Source: Terana coerulea (taxonomy: Eukaryota > Basidiomycota > Agaricomycetes > Polyporales > Phanerochaetaceae). Taken from it: 64,000 nt of DNA. Position 1 is the stretch's first letter, and every line of letters starts with the position of its first letter. The DNA lies in assembly GCA_024811115.1 (NCBI GenBank), contig JAKOGH010000736.1, forward strand, positions 62,001 through 126,000. Direction: 5' to 3'. The notes beneath the pieces are model-generated. The model was not told the DNA's origin and ran no database searches. It saw only the letters and a list, made by a program, of their open reading frames with translations. The position numbers were made by a program, and so were the translations under genes. Of the stretch, positions 40,549-53,241 are shown in pieces.

Positions 40549-42576
40549 TGAACGGTGGAGGAGGAAGAGGTCTCCCGCAGTGAATGGCCATTTTGTTCAA
40601 CTCGCGGGTTTTCAGCGCTTGACTCCAACAAGTACCTCACGAGCCTGAGTGTAAATCCAAAGAGCTGAACACGACTTCGACCATAACAGGTTCACCGAAT
40701 GCTGAGTGTGCAAGCAATCCAAGTCTAATGAAAACCTCCTGTGCTTGCTCATCCGATCAGTGGAATTGCGTAACCATCACCAAGGGTTTTTGTGTCAAGA
40801 GTACGGATATGCGAGTCGCAGCGTCCTCGACGTAACTCCGTGAGTTTTCCGCCACTCATTCGCACAGCTTTCCTGCAAAGGTGAATTAGCTCATGAGGCT
40901 GCATGTGGGCTGGGGGAATCACAGATAGTGAGCGACCCTGGAACGTGGAGCGATTCGCGCTCAGGGTGGGCGATAAAAGGAGGTTGCACAAATCCTCGGA
41001 TACCCGAACCACTCTGCAGCCAAGTCTGCTCTCCCTGCCTAGACGGCCCATACTTACGACAGGGCCGAATATGTTTACACAAGCTGCAAGGCACTACGCA
41101 CTGCGCTCATGGCCGAGATCTTTCGCCGTCGTCCGTCACATCGTTTGTCGAGGTCATCTCGGCCCTGGGCGCCACCGTGACGGACTCGGAGAGCATCTTC
41201 GAGTACAGCTTAACATGCATCGCAGTATCGCCGTCCTCGAAGGGCCGTAAACCTTGGCGCATCAGCAGGGTTGCGTATAATGAAACGCCACCACTGGATC
41301 GTTCGCTTGTATCCGGTCCGATGGGTATTAGCGAACTTTACGGACAAGCGGTAAACCAATGACAGGAGAGCGTAGAGGATAGTGACGTTGGATAGTGTGC
41401 AGGAAGATGGCAGTGGCATGACGGAGAGGTGCCGCTCAAGGAGATCGTGAGCGACCTATCTGCGAGGCAAAGATGAGGAAGCGACATGGGGCCACAACTG
41501 CTCCGCCGGTATTTGAGAATTAACGACGTACTCACGGTGAATTTTGATGTCCGTATGAAGGCCGAGGGAGACCGGGAAGGTCCTTCGTATGCTTCTGTGT
41601 TCAAATATTGCAGACTTTACGAAGTGCCTGTACTACAAGCTGTGCTTTGGATTGCCTGCTTAGGGAAGGAGGGCGACAAGAATCAATGGGAGCCTAGTCC
41701 AGAGCAAAAAGGCCGCAGCAAATGTCAGAGAGAAAATATGGCTGGCAGTGAAACATGTCGGTGAATTCTTCCAAGGTACACGCGGGGATACAGCGATGAT
41801 AGCCGTTCTATATCTGCCTCCTCGTATTCATCTAACCTGACCAAAATCAACAGCACGCTCACCTAAAGCCTCCGCGTATTTCGCGCCTCCTGTCTTCTGC
41901 CTGCAACCCTGAGTAACGGCAGCGGCGGAGTGGAATGTGCTCTGGACGGCTGGTCAGTGCGTATACATATCGAGAGGGTAGGCGGTGGCAGGCGGTGACG
42001 CAGGACCACAACGAGGCCGCCATAGTTCCGGAAGCTGATGACAACTGTCCGCAGGCTCGTGCTGTACATATACCCATGGGTCATGGCGCCTCGCAGCAGT
42101 TCTGCACTACCGCGCAGTAGCCTAAGCTTATGCACCAAACAACTCGAGCAAGGTTCTGACAGTCCGTGACCTGATGCCTACATCACGTTCAGATTGGCTC
42201 TGGATGAAATGAGCGGTCAATGGGGTCCAGGCAGATATATCCACGCTCTGGAACTCACATTTCAGGCGTTTCCCACATCTGCCCACTCCGAGATACCGCG
42301 TTGGCACTGGGTCATCTGCAGGCTGCAGGGCCGTCCAGAAATGCAGGGTCTTGCGATGATGCAACAGTGTTGGTGCAAGAAACCCCCTTTTTCCATTACA
42401 GCGCGCTTCCAGATCCGATTCGCAAGGTGAAAGAGTAGGGTCGACGCAAGCTTCCTCGACGGTCGTATATAACCCTTTCCGTTTGGGACCGCGAGGCTTT
42501 CCATTTCCCCCGCTGTCCCGCTGGCTACCTTTGAGGAGTCACTATCAAGGCGATCACGACTACCACAAACACGACG
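40549..42576. other. 2 kb intergenic, one coding-like stretch
   Basis: No gene recognised. About 41110-41230 (+) has strongly C/G-ending codons and reads SPSSVTSFVEVISALGATV... (frame of 40928-41362), as real coding sequence would, but it lacks flanking exons or a known domain. It may be a gene fragment. Confidence 0.4.
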
Positions 42577-43475
42577 ATGAGCAACACTACGCTGGAGGGT
42601 AGCGCAGCATCCGGCAATGTTCACACACTCTCTGCACCATGGAAAATTGCGTGGTTACTCCTCACAGGAATATCCTGCCACTATTCGCTGACACCGCCCC
42701 ATATCGCGAAGCCAAGAACCGTAGTCGCAAAAGTCGTTTTTCGAACGAGCAGTCCAATGGATCACGTTCGCAAGCAAGGTATGCAGGCCATTAAAATCGC
42801 TGGACGAGAAGGGTTCTAAAAGGACTCATATTCTAGAGTTTGGTGTGGTTGATGACACTGTCCGACGCACTGGCGACGTACCTCACGGCATACCACCATC
42901 CGCCTCCCGCCTGGACATGTCCGCACGGTCCAGAACGTACCACGCCATACCTGCCGTACCTACCCCAGCAACCACAAACGCCGCTGCTGACGGCCTCGCC
43001 CACGCTCGTCCTGGGTGCCGTCGCCGTCATCGCCGCGAACCTCCTCCGCCAGTGGTGCTTCCGCAAGCTCGGCTCGCTCTTCACTTTCGAGGTCGCGATC
43101 CAGGAGAAGCACGCGCTCGTCACGACAGGCCCGTACGCCGTCGTCCGGCACCCAAGCTACATCGGGATCTATCTGACGCTCCTCGGGTCGACGGCTGTCG
43201 GCTTTGCTCCCGGGTCTTGGTTGCGCGAGTGCTGGCTCACTTCATGCAATATCGTGACATTGGAGGTAGCAGGAGTAGCGATCAGGTTGCCGAGTACGGG
43301 GCAGGTAGTGGTTGCGGCACTGGTAGCGTTTTGGTTTGCGAAGCTGGCACTGGTGTTCAAGAGCACGTATAAGAGGCTGCATATGGAGGACCAGGAGTTG
43401 CGTAAGGTGTTTGGCAAGAGGTGGGAGGAGTATGCGAGGAAGGTGCGGTGGAGTATCCTTCCAGGCGTATATTAA
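42577..43475 (+). CDS. isoprenylcysteine carboxyl methyltransferase-like membrane protein
   Basis: Exon 1 42577-42778, intron ending TTCTAG at 42836, exon 2 42837-43475. Exon 2 has several hydrophobic helices and the ICMT/PEMT signature: ALVTTGPYAVVRHPSYIGIY and a terminal EDQELRKVFGKRWEEYARKV...LPGVY. ICMT (yeast Ste14) methylates the C-terminal prenylcysteine of Ras, Rho and a-type pheromone at the ER. The exon junction is out of phase by one base with the visible splice sites, so either a base is wrong near 42775 or a different site is used. Mushroom genomes carry several such paralogues; which one this is cannot be told. Confidence 0.75.
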
Positions 43476-44010
43476 AGGTCGCGAGTGGGTCCAAAAAGTG
43501 GCAGGATTCATAGGCCCTAACCACTACCGCTAATAGTGGAAGCGTAAGTCGGTCAGACGAAGCAATGGTACATGTGCACTGCTGTATTCATGACGAAGGA
43601 CAATTCGACAAGCGCTATAAATCCGTGTACCAGCACTTTGATGAAAAGCTGAAGATGATTCAGCGACGACCACTCCAATAGTAAGTTTCGGCGTACCTCC
43701 TAAGTACACTGTAGGCTTGTCAATCTCATGCGTCGATACTTACCGCCCTACATGCATGGTCAGAGCAGAGGTGGAAGGACCGAGGAAAGGACCCAGTATC
43801 GCCGGAAACGCTTCAAACCCTACTAATGGTCACGTGAAGGCCATCATTGGACCTGAGTCCTGGGCGCTTGCAGCCGCTGTGCATTCTTCCGCTCTCAACG
43901 ACGACGACCTCCCGCAGCTCGACCACGACGCTCTAGCGTCCGACGTACCACCCGCAGTCACGGTCGTAGTGTGCTCATGATATTTTCCTCCTTCTCTCTG
44001 TATTTCTACG
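43476..44010. other. intergenic region
   Basis: About 530 bp; an ORF at 43717-43980 has no recognised domain. Presumed promoter of the DUF300 gene. Confidence 0.35.
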
Positions 44011-46684
44011 ATGTCTACGACCGACTCTAACTTCGACATGTTCTCCATCCTTTCCCTCCCTGGGCTCTGGATCTGGGTCGCATCTCCCTCTGCCTGTCCT
44101 CATCGTCTCTGGATTGTCCACCGCTATCGCCACGGTTGTTTCCGCTACGTCTATTTTCCTGCATCTCAGGAACTACCGCAAGCCCGTCCTGCAACGGTTC
44201 GCTCGCTCTCTGGCTTCGGTCCTCGCTCAAGTGCGCTCATAACACTCATTATGTCTGCTCCCCTCATGTAGTATGGTCGTCCGAATCATGCTCATGGTCC
44301 CGCTCTACGCCATAGCATCTCTAATCTCTATCTTCTCTCTTGAAGCCGCGTTCTTTATCGACGCTGTCCGCGACATCTACGAGGTATGTTTGTGCTGCTC
44401 GTAATGGAGTCTGGCGCTGTGCATGCTGCGCATTACGCACAGCGAGCACACAGAGTGGCTTACTACCGCGCTGCAGATACCAGTGTCATGATCATCTGTC
44501 GTGCGTAGGCTGAGCACTTGCAGAATCTACTTCTCTGGCTGGAATCGTTTTCACACTGCTAATATGCGACTTATCTTCAGGCATTTGTCATATACTGTTT
44601 TTTCGACCTCCTCATCGCGTATTTGGGTGGAGAGCGGTCTCTCTTGAATTCATTACATGGCCGACCTCCGAAATACACCGTCTTTCCGACGAGTTTGTTT
44701 TGGCCGGAGGTGGACGTTAGTGACCCATATACTTTCCTGTTCCTCAAGCGAGGTATCCTTCGTGAGTGACTTGTTTCTTTTTCTCTATCTGTTATTTACC
44801 CTTGACGTTTTGTTTTTAATAGAATATACACAGGTGAAGCCAATCCTTGCGCTTATTACTATCATCTTGAAAGCCGCCGGCAAGTACAACGAAGGCGACC
44901 TTCGTTGGGACTCTGGCTACCTATACGTCAGCATCGTGTACAATACCAGCATTTGTATGGCACTGTACTGCTTGGCTATGTTTTGGATGTGTGTTAATGA
45001 CGACCTCAAACCTTTCCGGTGCGTACTCGCATTTCATCACAGACCCTCATCGCCCTAAACAAGGGCTCTCCAGACCAATGCCGAAGTTCCTATGCGTCAA
45101 GGGCATTCTATTCTTCTCGTTCTGGCAGGCCATCTTCATCTCCGTTTTAGTCGCTGCACGCGTCATCACCAAGCTCGGCCCGTATACCGACAACGAACAC
45201 ATCTCGCTTGCACTTACCGACGCGCTCGTCTGCATCGAGATGCCCTTTTTGCGGTCGCGCATCAATACGCCTTCTCCACCCGTGACTTCGTCGACCCGCG
45301 CGCCAAGTATGTCGCGCGCATGCCGATGGGGTATGCCTTCCGCGACGCGTTCGGCCTCAAAGACGTCGTTGAAGACACGAAGGCGACGTTACGCGGCGAG
45401 AATATGGACTACCGCGAGTTTGAGCCGAGCGAAGGGTATATGCACCAGGGCGCCGGGCGCGACCGCCGGCTGCGCGCGGGACTGCGGTACAGCCAGGGCG
45501 GCAAGCGCAAGTACTGGCTGCCCCAGGCGACGGCGGCAACGCAGCCGCCCGGGCGCGTTGAGCGTGGGCTCAACCGGGCCATCGAGCGCGTCACGGGCCG
45601 GGAAGACCAGGGCGAGGAGGTGTTTGCGCCGCTGCTGCCGCACCAGGCGGACAACGTTGTGCATCTCGCGCCCGATCTGCAGTCGCCGACGGTGGAGGAA
45701 GATGCGACGCTCTGGGGCGTCTCGGACCCGGCGAACGAGGGGTACGAGCTGCCGTTTGGCGACGTCGATGACGGCGATGAGGAGCTATACAAGCAGAGCA
45801 GGAAATACCTGTTCGGAGACTACAACTATCCTGTCGTCGATGTGAGCTCGGAGGCTGCCCGACTGCGGATTTGGGACGAGGAGGAGCGGATCTTGAGGGA
45901 TGAGCGAGGGGCCTACTTTTCACCTATCCTGGGCCCAGGCCGTCTCCTGGGCGGTGCCAAGCGTGGTTACGGTGCTGTAGGGGACGGCGTGCGGGACGTC
46001 TCACGGAGTCGAAAGAATTCCGACCTGTCAGACGGAGGGAAGACGAGAGGCAAGGCTGCCGAACGCATCAGGTCTCCGCCCGTGCGCGAGGTGATCATCG
46101 ACAAAGAAACCGACCGGCTCGCGCACCAGGAGGCGCAGCCCAGCGACGTGCATCTCCAGTGGAAGAAGCCGGGCGGGAACTCGTCGTCACCAATACGGCC
46201 GCCCCGGATTCGCAAGCTCTCCAACCAGGGCAAGGCGGGCTCGTCGTCCGGCGGCTCGTCCTCAAACTCGTCGGCAGCGAGCAGCCCGCGGAGCCGCGCC
46301 CCGCCGTCGCCTCACAAGGACACGGAGCGGCCGGTCCTGCCACCTGACGCGGTAGACCTTGTCGTCGAGGACACCAGCGGTGCGCACGACGACTCCGTCG
46401 CACGAACGCCGGCGGGGCGAGCCGGCTGGCTTACGCAAGGTGTACCGCCGCGGGTACATTGCTGAGGACGAGGAGGGAGACGAGGCAGAAGGCGAGGTCG
46501 AGGTCGACGCCCGTGACGAGCCGAGCGAGCCGTTCACGGTGGGCGAGGACGTCGATGATGTGATGGAGGCGGAGGAGGCAGTTGCAGAGGAGCTGACTGC
46601 GACGCGCGCAGGAACGCCTCCTGTGCATGCCCGGATCGTCGTGGATAGCCTCGAGAACTTGCATGAGAGCAATCCCTGGGCATG
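44011..46684 (+). CDS. DUF300 / TMEM184-Ost-alpha family membrane protein
   Basis: Exons about 44011-44196, 44272-44383, 44581-44761, 44823-45018 and 45075-46684. About seven membrane helices carry family landmarks: LPVLIVSGLSTAIATVVSA, MVVRIMLMVPLYAIASLIS, VIYCFFDLLIAYLGG, LKRGILQYTQVKPILALI, FWQAIFISVLVAARVITKLG, EMPFFAVAHQYAFS. Relatives include human TMEM184, solute transporter Ost-alpha and fission yeast vacuolar Hfl1. A hydrophilic Ser/Glu-rich tail of about 400 residues follows, typical of fungal members. Slips: near 44065 in exon 1, T5 at 45245-45249 (T6 expected), and near 46425. The exon 1 start is tentative. Confidence 0.82.
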
Positions 46685-46782
46685 AAGTGCCATTTCTCCC
46701 TTTCACTGATACCAGACTCATGTTTTTATTCGTCATTTCGTACACGGGCTGGAAGCAACATATTTTTATCTTGGCACGCATT

Positions 46783-49244
46783 TCAAGCGGACATCTTTTC
46801 AGTCTCCGCCATCGTTGTTTGTACTACTGCAGATGGACCATGCGACTTATCTTCCTGTGCTTTCTCCTCTTCGACCCGTGGTTCCGTCGGTTCCGTTGTG
46901 ACGTCGGCTGTCCCACTGTTCAAGACAACGCGACCAAGTCCGAGACAGACAATGAACTGCAGGACAGCGATGCCGGCGAGGATGCGGAAACCAAGCTGGA
47001 ACGCCCCGACGTACGCCGAGACGACTTGTGGGCCGATAAGTGGGTCCTTTGCCGCGGTGACGGCGTCGTTGATGTGCGACAACGCATAGCCCGGACGGGC
47101 GAAGGCCGACACGCTCGAGCGGAACTTATTATTAATCACTAGGAAACTTATCAGCCCATTCGTACGTGCGCCGCCGTCCACATATGCTTACCTGTACCGA
47201 CAATGCCTACACCGAGTACTCCGCCGAGGTTCGGCAGGGCAGAGATGAATGCTGTGACCGTGGGGAGGAGGTCGTTGGGCAGACCCGCTTGAGGGATGAC
47301 TAGCGTCACTGTCGTCCCCTGTACGTGGCATTTAGCACCGTGGTGCGTAGTAAGAGTGGGAACTACCTACCGAGCCAAAGCCAACACCGCAGATGATAGT
47401 ATAACCGACAATCCTTCCGATACTGCTTGTCTCATTGAGTGTGGTGACTAATCCCTATGGCACTGTCAGCCATCCCTCGCCGACCAAGCTGAAGCGCATG
47501 CAACATACCATTCCGATGGGCAGGATGGCGAGGCCGAGCAGGAATGGAGGGCGGACAAGGCCGTACTTCGAGGCGTAGTAATTTGTCGAGATGCTGGCGA
47601 GCGCGGCGGTTAGAAGGAAGGGAATGACGAGCGCAGCGGCAAGCGTAGCCGTTTTGCCGATGACCTGTAGGAAAGACTGGAACAATCATGAGAAACGATG
47701 TTGTAGGCTGGGAGCAGAGACGTACTAGGAATATAGAACGTCTGCAAAGATGTTTATTATCAGTGAGTGCGACCAAGATGTTACACTCTTACCGTAGCAA
47801 ATAGGTGGAAGAACAGTAGAGCGCGGGCGACTGGAGACATAGTAGCTATTAGACATGGAAAACAGCTGAAGGGTCAAACGGACACACCAGTGATAATGGG
47901 GACATTTCGGTACTTCCACGAGACGAATAAACCCATTGGTACGACTGGCTGTGACGCGTATATCTCCGCTACAACGAAGGCGACGAAGGAGGCCCCGAAG
48001 CCTGCAAATAGCCCGATAATGATGGGCGAGTCCCATGCGTACGCATCGCCGGCCAGGTTGAGCGCAACAATGAGTAGGGTCAGCCAAGACACTAGAAACG
48101 CCATGCCGAACAGGTCCATTGAGCGTAAAGTGGATCGCATGTTTGAGTGCTGAGACGGATGGGGAATGTGCACCGAGTAGATAAAAATTGCCGTAACTTC
48201 GACGGTTAAGTTGACGACATGGCGAATGCAGCGACGTAATGAGACTCACTGAGTGGACCGATTGGAGCATTGAGGAGGAAACTGAGGCGGAACGCATCAG
48301 CGGAAATCGTACATGAAGTCGGTACGTCGCTACTCACATCCATCGCCAGTTGCCCGTCTTCGCCAATGCGCCACCAACAATGGGTCCCAGAGAGTCGGCG
48401 ACAATGAAGACACCGTTGATGAGGTTTAAATAAGTGCTTCGTTGCCGCTCATGAGTGAGTTCTGGATGCAATGTCAGGACCGACGAGCAGTCATTGGCGT
48501 AGTGTCTAGGTGCTCACGGCTGACGATGATAGTGCACAGCGAAAGCAGTCCGGCGCCGCCCACACCAGCAATCAGCCTTCCGGCCACGAGTTGTTGGAGA
48601 GTATGGGCAGTTCCCGCTATGATGTTGCCGATGATGAACACCCAGACTTCGCAGACAAGCATGCGCTTGGTTCCCAACACATCCTGTAGAAAGATAAAGC
48701 GACACCCCAATTGGAAAGGTCTGGAACCTACTGATAATCTTCCAGTCAACGGCTGGAGCACTGTGGTTGTGAGCAGGTAAGACGTGCTGATCCACGTTAA
48801 CGACCCCTTGGCGTGGACGCCTGCGCCTATATCGGAGACTGCAGTCGCGACAATGGTTTGCTCTACATTGAATCCCCAGTCTGAGTGAAAATTGAAACTA
48901 TAATCCACTGCAATGACTGACCGAGTGCATACAAGAACGTGCAAAGCCCCAGGCTGTCAAACCAAGTCCCGCCGAGTTAGCATCGCGTATGAAACCTTTC
49001 TTCCTCTCACCAAAGAGCATCACCTGAAGAGAATAAGGCCCACTCGCGCATGTGACATGTCGTCAAACTTCTCGGCTTTGTTCATAACATGCTGGACGAC
49101 ACTTTCCGTGCATTGTGTGGTCGGGTCTTTGCTGCTGCTCGACGTGGGCATCCGAGTTGGGGCTCGCTCAACCTCTTCCAAGGTTAATATTGTCTCTTGC
49201 GCCTGAGCGTAGGATGCACTGGCGGTCGCAGCCTGAAGCGACAT
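46783..49244 (-). CDS. MFS transporter, DHA2 (14-TM drug/H+ antiporter) type
   Basis: Many exons. A hydrophilic head (from 49244, MSLQAATASAS...) leads to SLGLCTFLYALEQTIVATAV, TWISTSYLLTTTVLQPLTGRLSDVLGTKRM (motif A after TM2), IAGVGGAGLLSL, GVFIVADSLGPIVGGALAKTGNWRWIFLLNAPIG (motif C region), MDLFGMAFLVSWLTLL, IGKTATLAAALVIPF and GTTVTLVIPQAGLP. The C-terminal exon ends at 46783. Clear introns: after VHAKG...GRLS (48-bp class), after CTIIVS, and after RW. A shift between the last NAPIGPL exon and MRSTLRSMDLFG is unresolved. Likely plasma-membrane export of toxic compounds; substrate unknown. No secondary-metabolite genes adjoin it. Confidence 0.85.
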
Positions 49245-49574
49245 CGTAAGAGTCACAGGTTGCTTGTACCAGCTCGCCGGCAACGACAGTGCTCTCGACG
49301 TACAGCTCAACGGCGACGGAAAACAAGTCACAGCTCGAGCGTCTGGCGGACCTGAAACCCGGCGAGGCCGTTTTAGCGCTCAGCATCGTGGCGTCTTTGA
49401 TGGCGTAAGGACATGCCGAATAAAGAAAAGAGGAAGGATGGCATTCTCCGGTGCGTGCCGAGCCAATGCCGAGTTGGCGGCGCTGTGTGAGAAACATGTT
49501 TTTTAACCACCCCGAGCTCTGAGACTACCCTTATCCTCCAGGAAGACCCACATCTCGACTCTCAGCATCAATAC

Positions 49575-49943
49575 TGTACATTAATGACCTGACAGGGGCT
49601 GGTTGTGACTGTGACATTTTTGCAACAATTCAAATGAGCGGCGGCAGGGTTGAGGGCCTGTGACATGCTTCCAGAGACCGGTGGTGAGCAAGCTATCCGG
49701 AGCCAAATTTGATGTTTACTCACTGTTATTTGACTATTATTATGCAGCATCTACTATGAATATACCATTAAAAGGCGTTGAGTAGGAAAGAATGCTCATT
49801 GCGCCCGTAGGCCGGGGGATTTGGAGGTAAGGACTTACCTGTTACAAACCGGCGGACCCCTCTGTGACCAGTGACAAAAACCCGGATAGCAGATAGGCAG
49901 GACCCCTGTGACGTGTGACACCCTGTCAGGTCATTAATGTACA
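49575..49943. mobile_element. MITE with 23-bp perfect TIRs
   Basis: 49575 TGTACATTAATGACCTGACAGGG is repeated inverted at 49921-49943. The 369-bp element has no ORF. Flanks share aatac on the left and ataccg on the right, so a 4-5 bp target duplication is possible but ambiguous. Superfamily not determined. Confidence 0.65.
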
Positions 49944-50039
49944 ATACCGTAGTTTTAACATGTCATGTGGTAGCAAATGATGGTGAGTATAGCCCAGAAC
50001 TGCTTTAATATCGGAGGGGCTTACTAGTATATCTGGAAT

Positions 50040-50420
50040 ATGCTCCACTTCAGGATCTTGGACCAGTTCCAAAAGTTATAAGAGAGCCTCGGCCATCCGC
50101 TCTTTTAGAACTTGACACACAGTTTGGCGTCATTGCATACATGGCTGTGGAATCTGGAAGAGAAGCAAGAGGAACGAGACAAGCAGCTGGAGGCTGAGAT
50201 TTGGCCGAGATCACGGAGCTGAAGAAGAGACACAAGGAAAGATGCACACCATTTGTTGCCCAACTTGACAATCTGGTGTGGGAAATGCGCAACATCAACA
50301 ATTAGAGGTCAAATTACCTCCTAATTAACGTGCTCCCCATTGAGCTGATCTCATGCATCTTTGTCAAGGCGTACGCCCCACCAACCAGGTGAACAGTGCA
50401 ACCATGACAGATACAAGGCT
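50040..50420 (+). pseudogene. F-box gene relic (coiled coil plus F-box)
   Basis: One frame reads QLDNLVWEMRNINN, a stop, then RSNYLLINVLPIELISCIFVKAYAPP. This is the typical Agaricomycete layout of a short coiled coil, N-x-x-R, then LP-E-IL-IF. The in-frame TAG at about 50304 and other stops upstream show decay. Degraded sequence may continue to about 51300. Confidence 0.5.
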
Positions 50421-51449
50421 TGTAACTTCCCCTTGTATAGAGAAGGGGAACATTTTGGCCAACTATGCCTGTTTCCAAATCCCGTTGCACAGAGTTAGCA
50501 AAGCGATAAAGCATTTGGCACGCTATCAGCCATCTGCCATGTCTCACATTGTTGGCACGGCATCGCCTTCGCAGAATGCAAACTGTGGCCGTGTGTCCAC
50601 ATCAACCTCTCTCCACTCAACCCTGCACATGCTGCAGAAGGGCTGGCATTCTACACAAATCAGGCCAGGTCATTATCAGTCACTATTATTTTTATGGACG
50701 TGTGATAATATTTGTTGTGGTGACTTCCCGAAAAATTCCGTACTTACTTTAATATGATCTCCGAAGCTCAATGAAAGGATATAAACCTCTACCTACATCG
50801 CACCTTTGAAGCCCACGGTCTCATTCCTGGACCCAGGTCCCCTACTTTAGCCTTCATGAATTGGCTAAAAAGCTCAGGCTTCACTCGAAGGAGATCATCC
50901 CGGTATCGAGTCAGTCAGTGATATTCTTTGTAATCTCATCCACTAATGAAAGGCTACTGGACATCCGTTGGTGCAGATTGAGTTGACAGGCCTCAATGTC
51001 AAGAAGCTGAGCAGGGAGGATATCATGTTTTTGGACACATTGGTGTCTTTAGTCTGAGTCACTTATATGAAGTCATTGATGGTGTCTGAGAAACTGTAGT
51101 TGGACTGGTAGCCTGGCAAGATGGGGAAAGTCTAAGCGAAATGGCTGCAAGAGGACAATGGCTAGAGTCATGCAAAGGTGGTGGACACAGACATTAATAT
51201 TGGACTGGCATGCAAGTGTAGAAAAGTGGACATGAAGGGTACTAGGCATGGTGAAGAAGACTGGGTGGTGGTTGAAGGAGACAAGTTTATGTTGTTGGCA
51301 CATACAGAGGGCAGGTTTGAATCGAATGTAGGTCTATTTCTGTAGTCTCAGTTCCAGACTAGTCAAACACCTAAACGCCCAATGTGGTTCGATCACTCAA
51401 TCGGACTTCAAAAAACGAAGGCGAGCTCTGTGTTTGAGAGTCTAGTGAG
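50421..51449. other. degraded sequence, no gene
   Basis: About 1 kb between the F-box relic and the Mutator-like element. Short ORFs only; possibly the remainder of the decayed F-box gene. Confidence 0.35.
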
Positions 51450-51554
51450 TAGTCTTGTTCCTATTTGTATCTATGACATTGGCCTCTACGGGGCCTGCTA
51501 TGCAGGGATCGAAATGTCAATGCACAGTAATGTCATAGAATGTCTGGTCACTTC

Positions 51555-52662
51555 GAGGGGGGTGCATAATGGCTAGCGCTGATATCAACTTGTCCTCAAG
51601 TGGTCACTATGCATCTGGGGTCCTGCCAAGTAAGCACTTTGGAGACACCTCAGATGTCCAAGGGCCTTACTCTCAAATGTATTCCCAGTGTCGCAGGCTC
51701 AGGGACATTTGCATAGTTATACTTATGATTCTGCTAGTAATGTGCACGGATATCAAATCAAAAATATTTGGCACCTTTTGCAGTGCTATATCCACACAAA
51801 ACTAGCAATTATAACACTAATGTCCAATAAGTAGCGCTGTACTGCGTGAGCATCCACTGTAGAAAGCAGGCAGTGCACTCACAAGGCTAAATTTCAGGCT
51901 CCATTGGCTATTTTCTTCATTGCCGTGCATACCCTCTATCACAAAACTACAATACTCACCTGCTGGGATGACTTGAAAGAGGTGGGGAAAGCAGAGGGAC
52001 TTGAGTAGAGCTAGTAGAGTGGATCTGAATCAACGATGTTGTTGAGTCTGAGGTTTAGCCCACAGACCAACCTCCTTATATACATGTGTAGAGGGGCCCC
52101 AGACACTATCTAAGACCTTCAATACCATATGCTGACTGATACAGTCAGGTGATGTCTGACTAAGGCTCTAGAGCATACCGCCGCTCTAACTCCCTTATCA
52201 GATCTGACTTAGCTATCATGCTAACATCAACACTATCTAGATGTCCTAATTGAGCTACTGTACACTACCAGTCCATGATATCATACTGACATCATACTGA
52301 GGTCATAGTCCAGAACAGTTCCAGACCAGAGTTCTGGATCCTACGTCTGTATAAGGCATATCCCTGATGTCCATGCCGATAAGCACATGGCAAACTGATC
52401 TAGCATCTTGTAACGCTGTGTGACAACTTGGTAACATGTCCCGTGACTTGATGTTACACTCTAAGCGCTGTAGACTAGCGCTGAGGGAAATTTATGACAC
52501 CCTCACCTCAATGAAGCTGGAGAGTTGGGAAACACCGGCTTTTGCTTGCAAGATCCCACTATCTACTGCTATCTTATCTCTGGGGGTGTAAGATCCTAAG
52601 CACTTGTGTGCAAGACGCTGGATAACTTGCTGTCAGTGCTAGCAATTGTGCCTCCCCTCCCG
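51555..52662. mobile_element. TIR element nested in Mutator-like copy 2
   Basis: Left end GAGGGGGGTGCATAATGGCTAGC and inverted right end CGGGAGGGGAGGCACAATTGCTAGC are imperfect TIRs. Flanks are GGTCACTTC (51546-51554) and GGTTACTTC (52663-52671), an 8-9 bp duplication. Removing 51555-52662 plus one flank joins the host into sequence matching the uninterrupted copy at about 56268-56280 (ggtcacttccgatcatcc). The 8-bp-class duplication fits hAT; no transposase seen. It contains the LTR-like element 51937-52499. Confidence 0.7.
51937..52499 (-). mobile_element. solo-LTR-like element, copy 1
   Basis: 563 bp, opposite in orientation to the copy at 53242-53797 and about 90 percent identical by eye. 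It is flanked by perfect 5-bp repeats ccctc (51932-51936, 52500-52504). Read on the minus strand it starts TGTCATAA and ends TTTTGTGATA, with an internal TATA box (TATATAAGG-like). Solo LTRs arise by recombination between the two LTRs of a retrotransposon. The 3' end is TA, not the usual CA, so a short DNA element with 5-bp duplication is an alternative. Confidence 0.7.
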
Positions 52663-53241
52663 GGTTACTTCCGATTATCCAGGGTGTAGATTGCTCGAAC
52701 ATGATTGCGCGCAAGCATGGTCAGCCTTTGCTCGAGTCTCAAATCTCTCTACTCAATGCATATGTGCCCATAATTTCCATTCCATATTTTGTGATTATAT
52801 TGTAAGGTCACAAAATTATATGCAAGATTAAGGACTGAACTAAGTACAACAGCTTGAAATATACCGGATGTGGTAGTACAAGGAGCAAGCCACATTAATA
52901 TGCATACAACCTCTCAGAACAAGGATTGGAGATGGTGGAATCTTTGTTTAGGCCGAATGAATAATGCTCGCAGATAGTTGAATTTTTGGAAGGGTGGAAA
53001 CAATGTGAGGTTGCTGACAATGGAGCCCAGTACAAAATGTCTGAGCAGTAAGTAGCATCAGCAGCCTCACAACGTGACACACACCATATATGAACGTACA
53101 AACGCATCTTGGGGTAATACGCACTCTTCTGCAACACCGCGAAGTCTCACGCATGCAATGCCTCTCAAAAACAGCCCAATCATGACCCTGTTCACGTAGG
53201 CTGTTTCCGGCACTGCTGGTTGGGTTTAGTGGAGCTATTGA

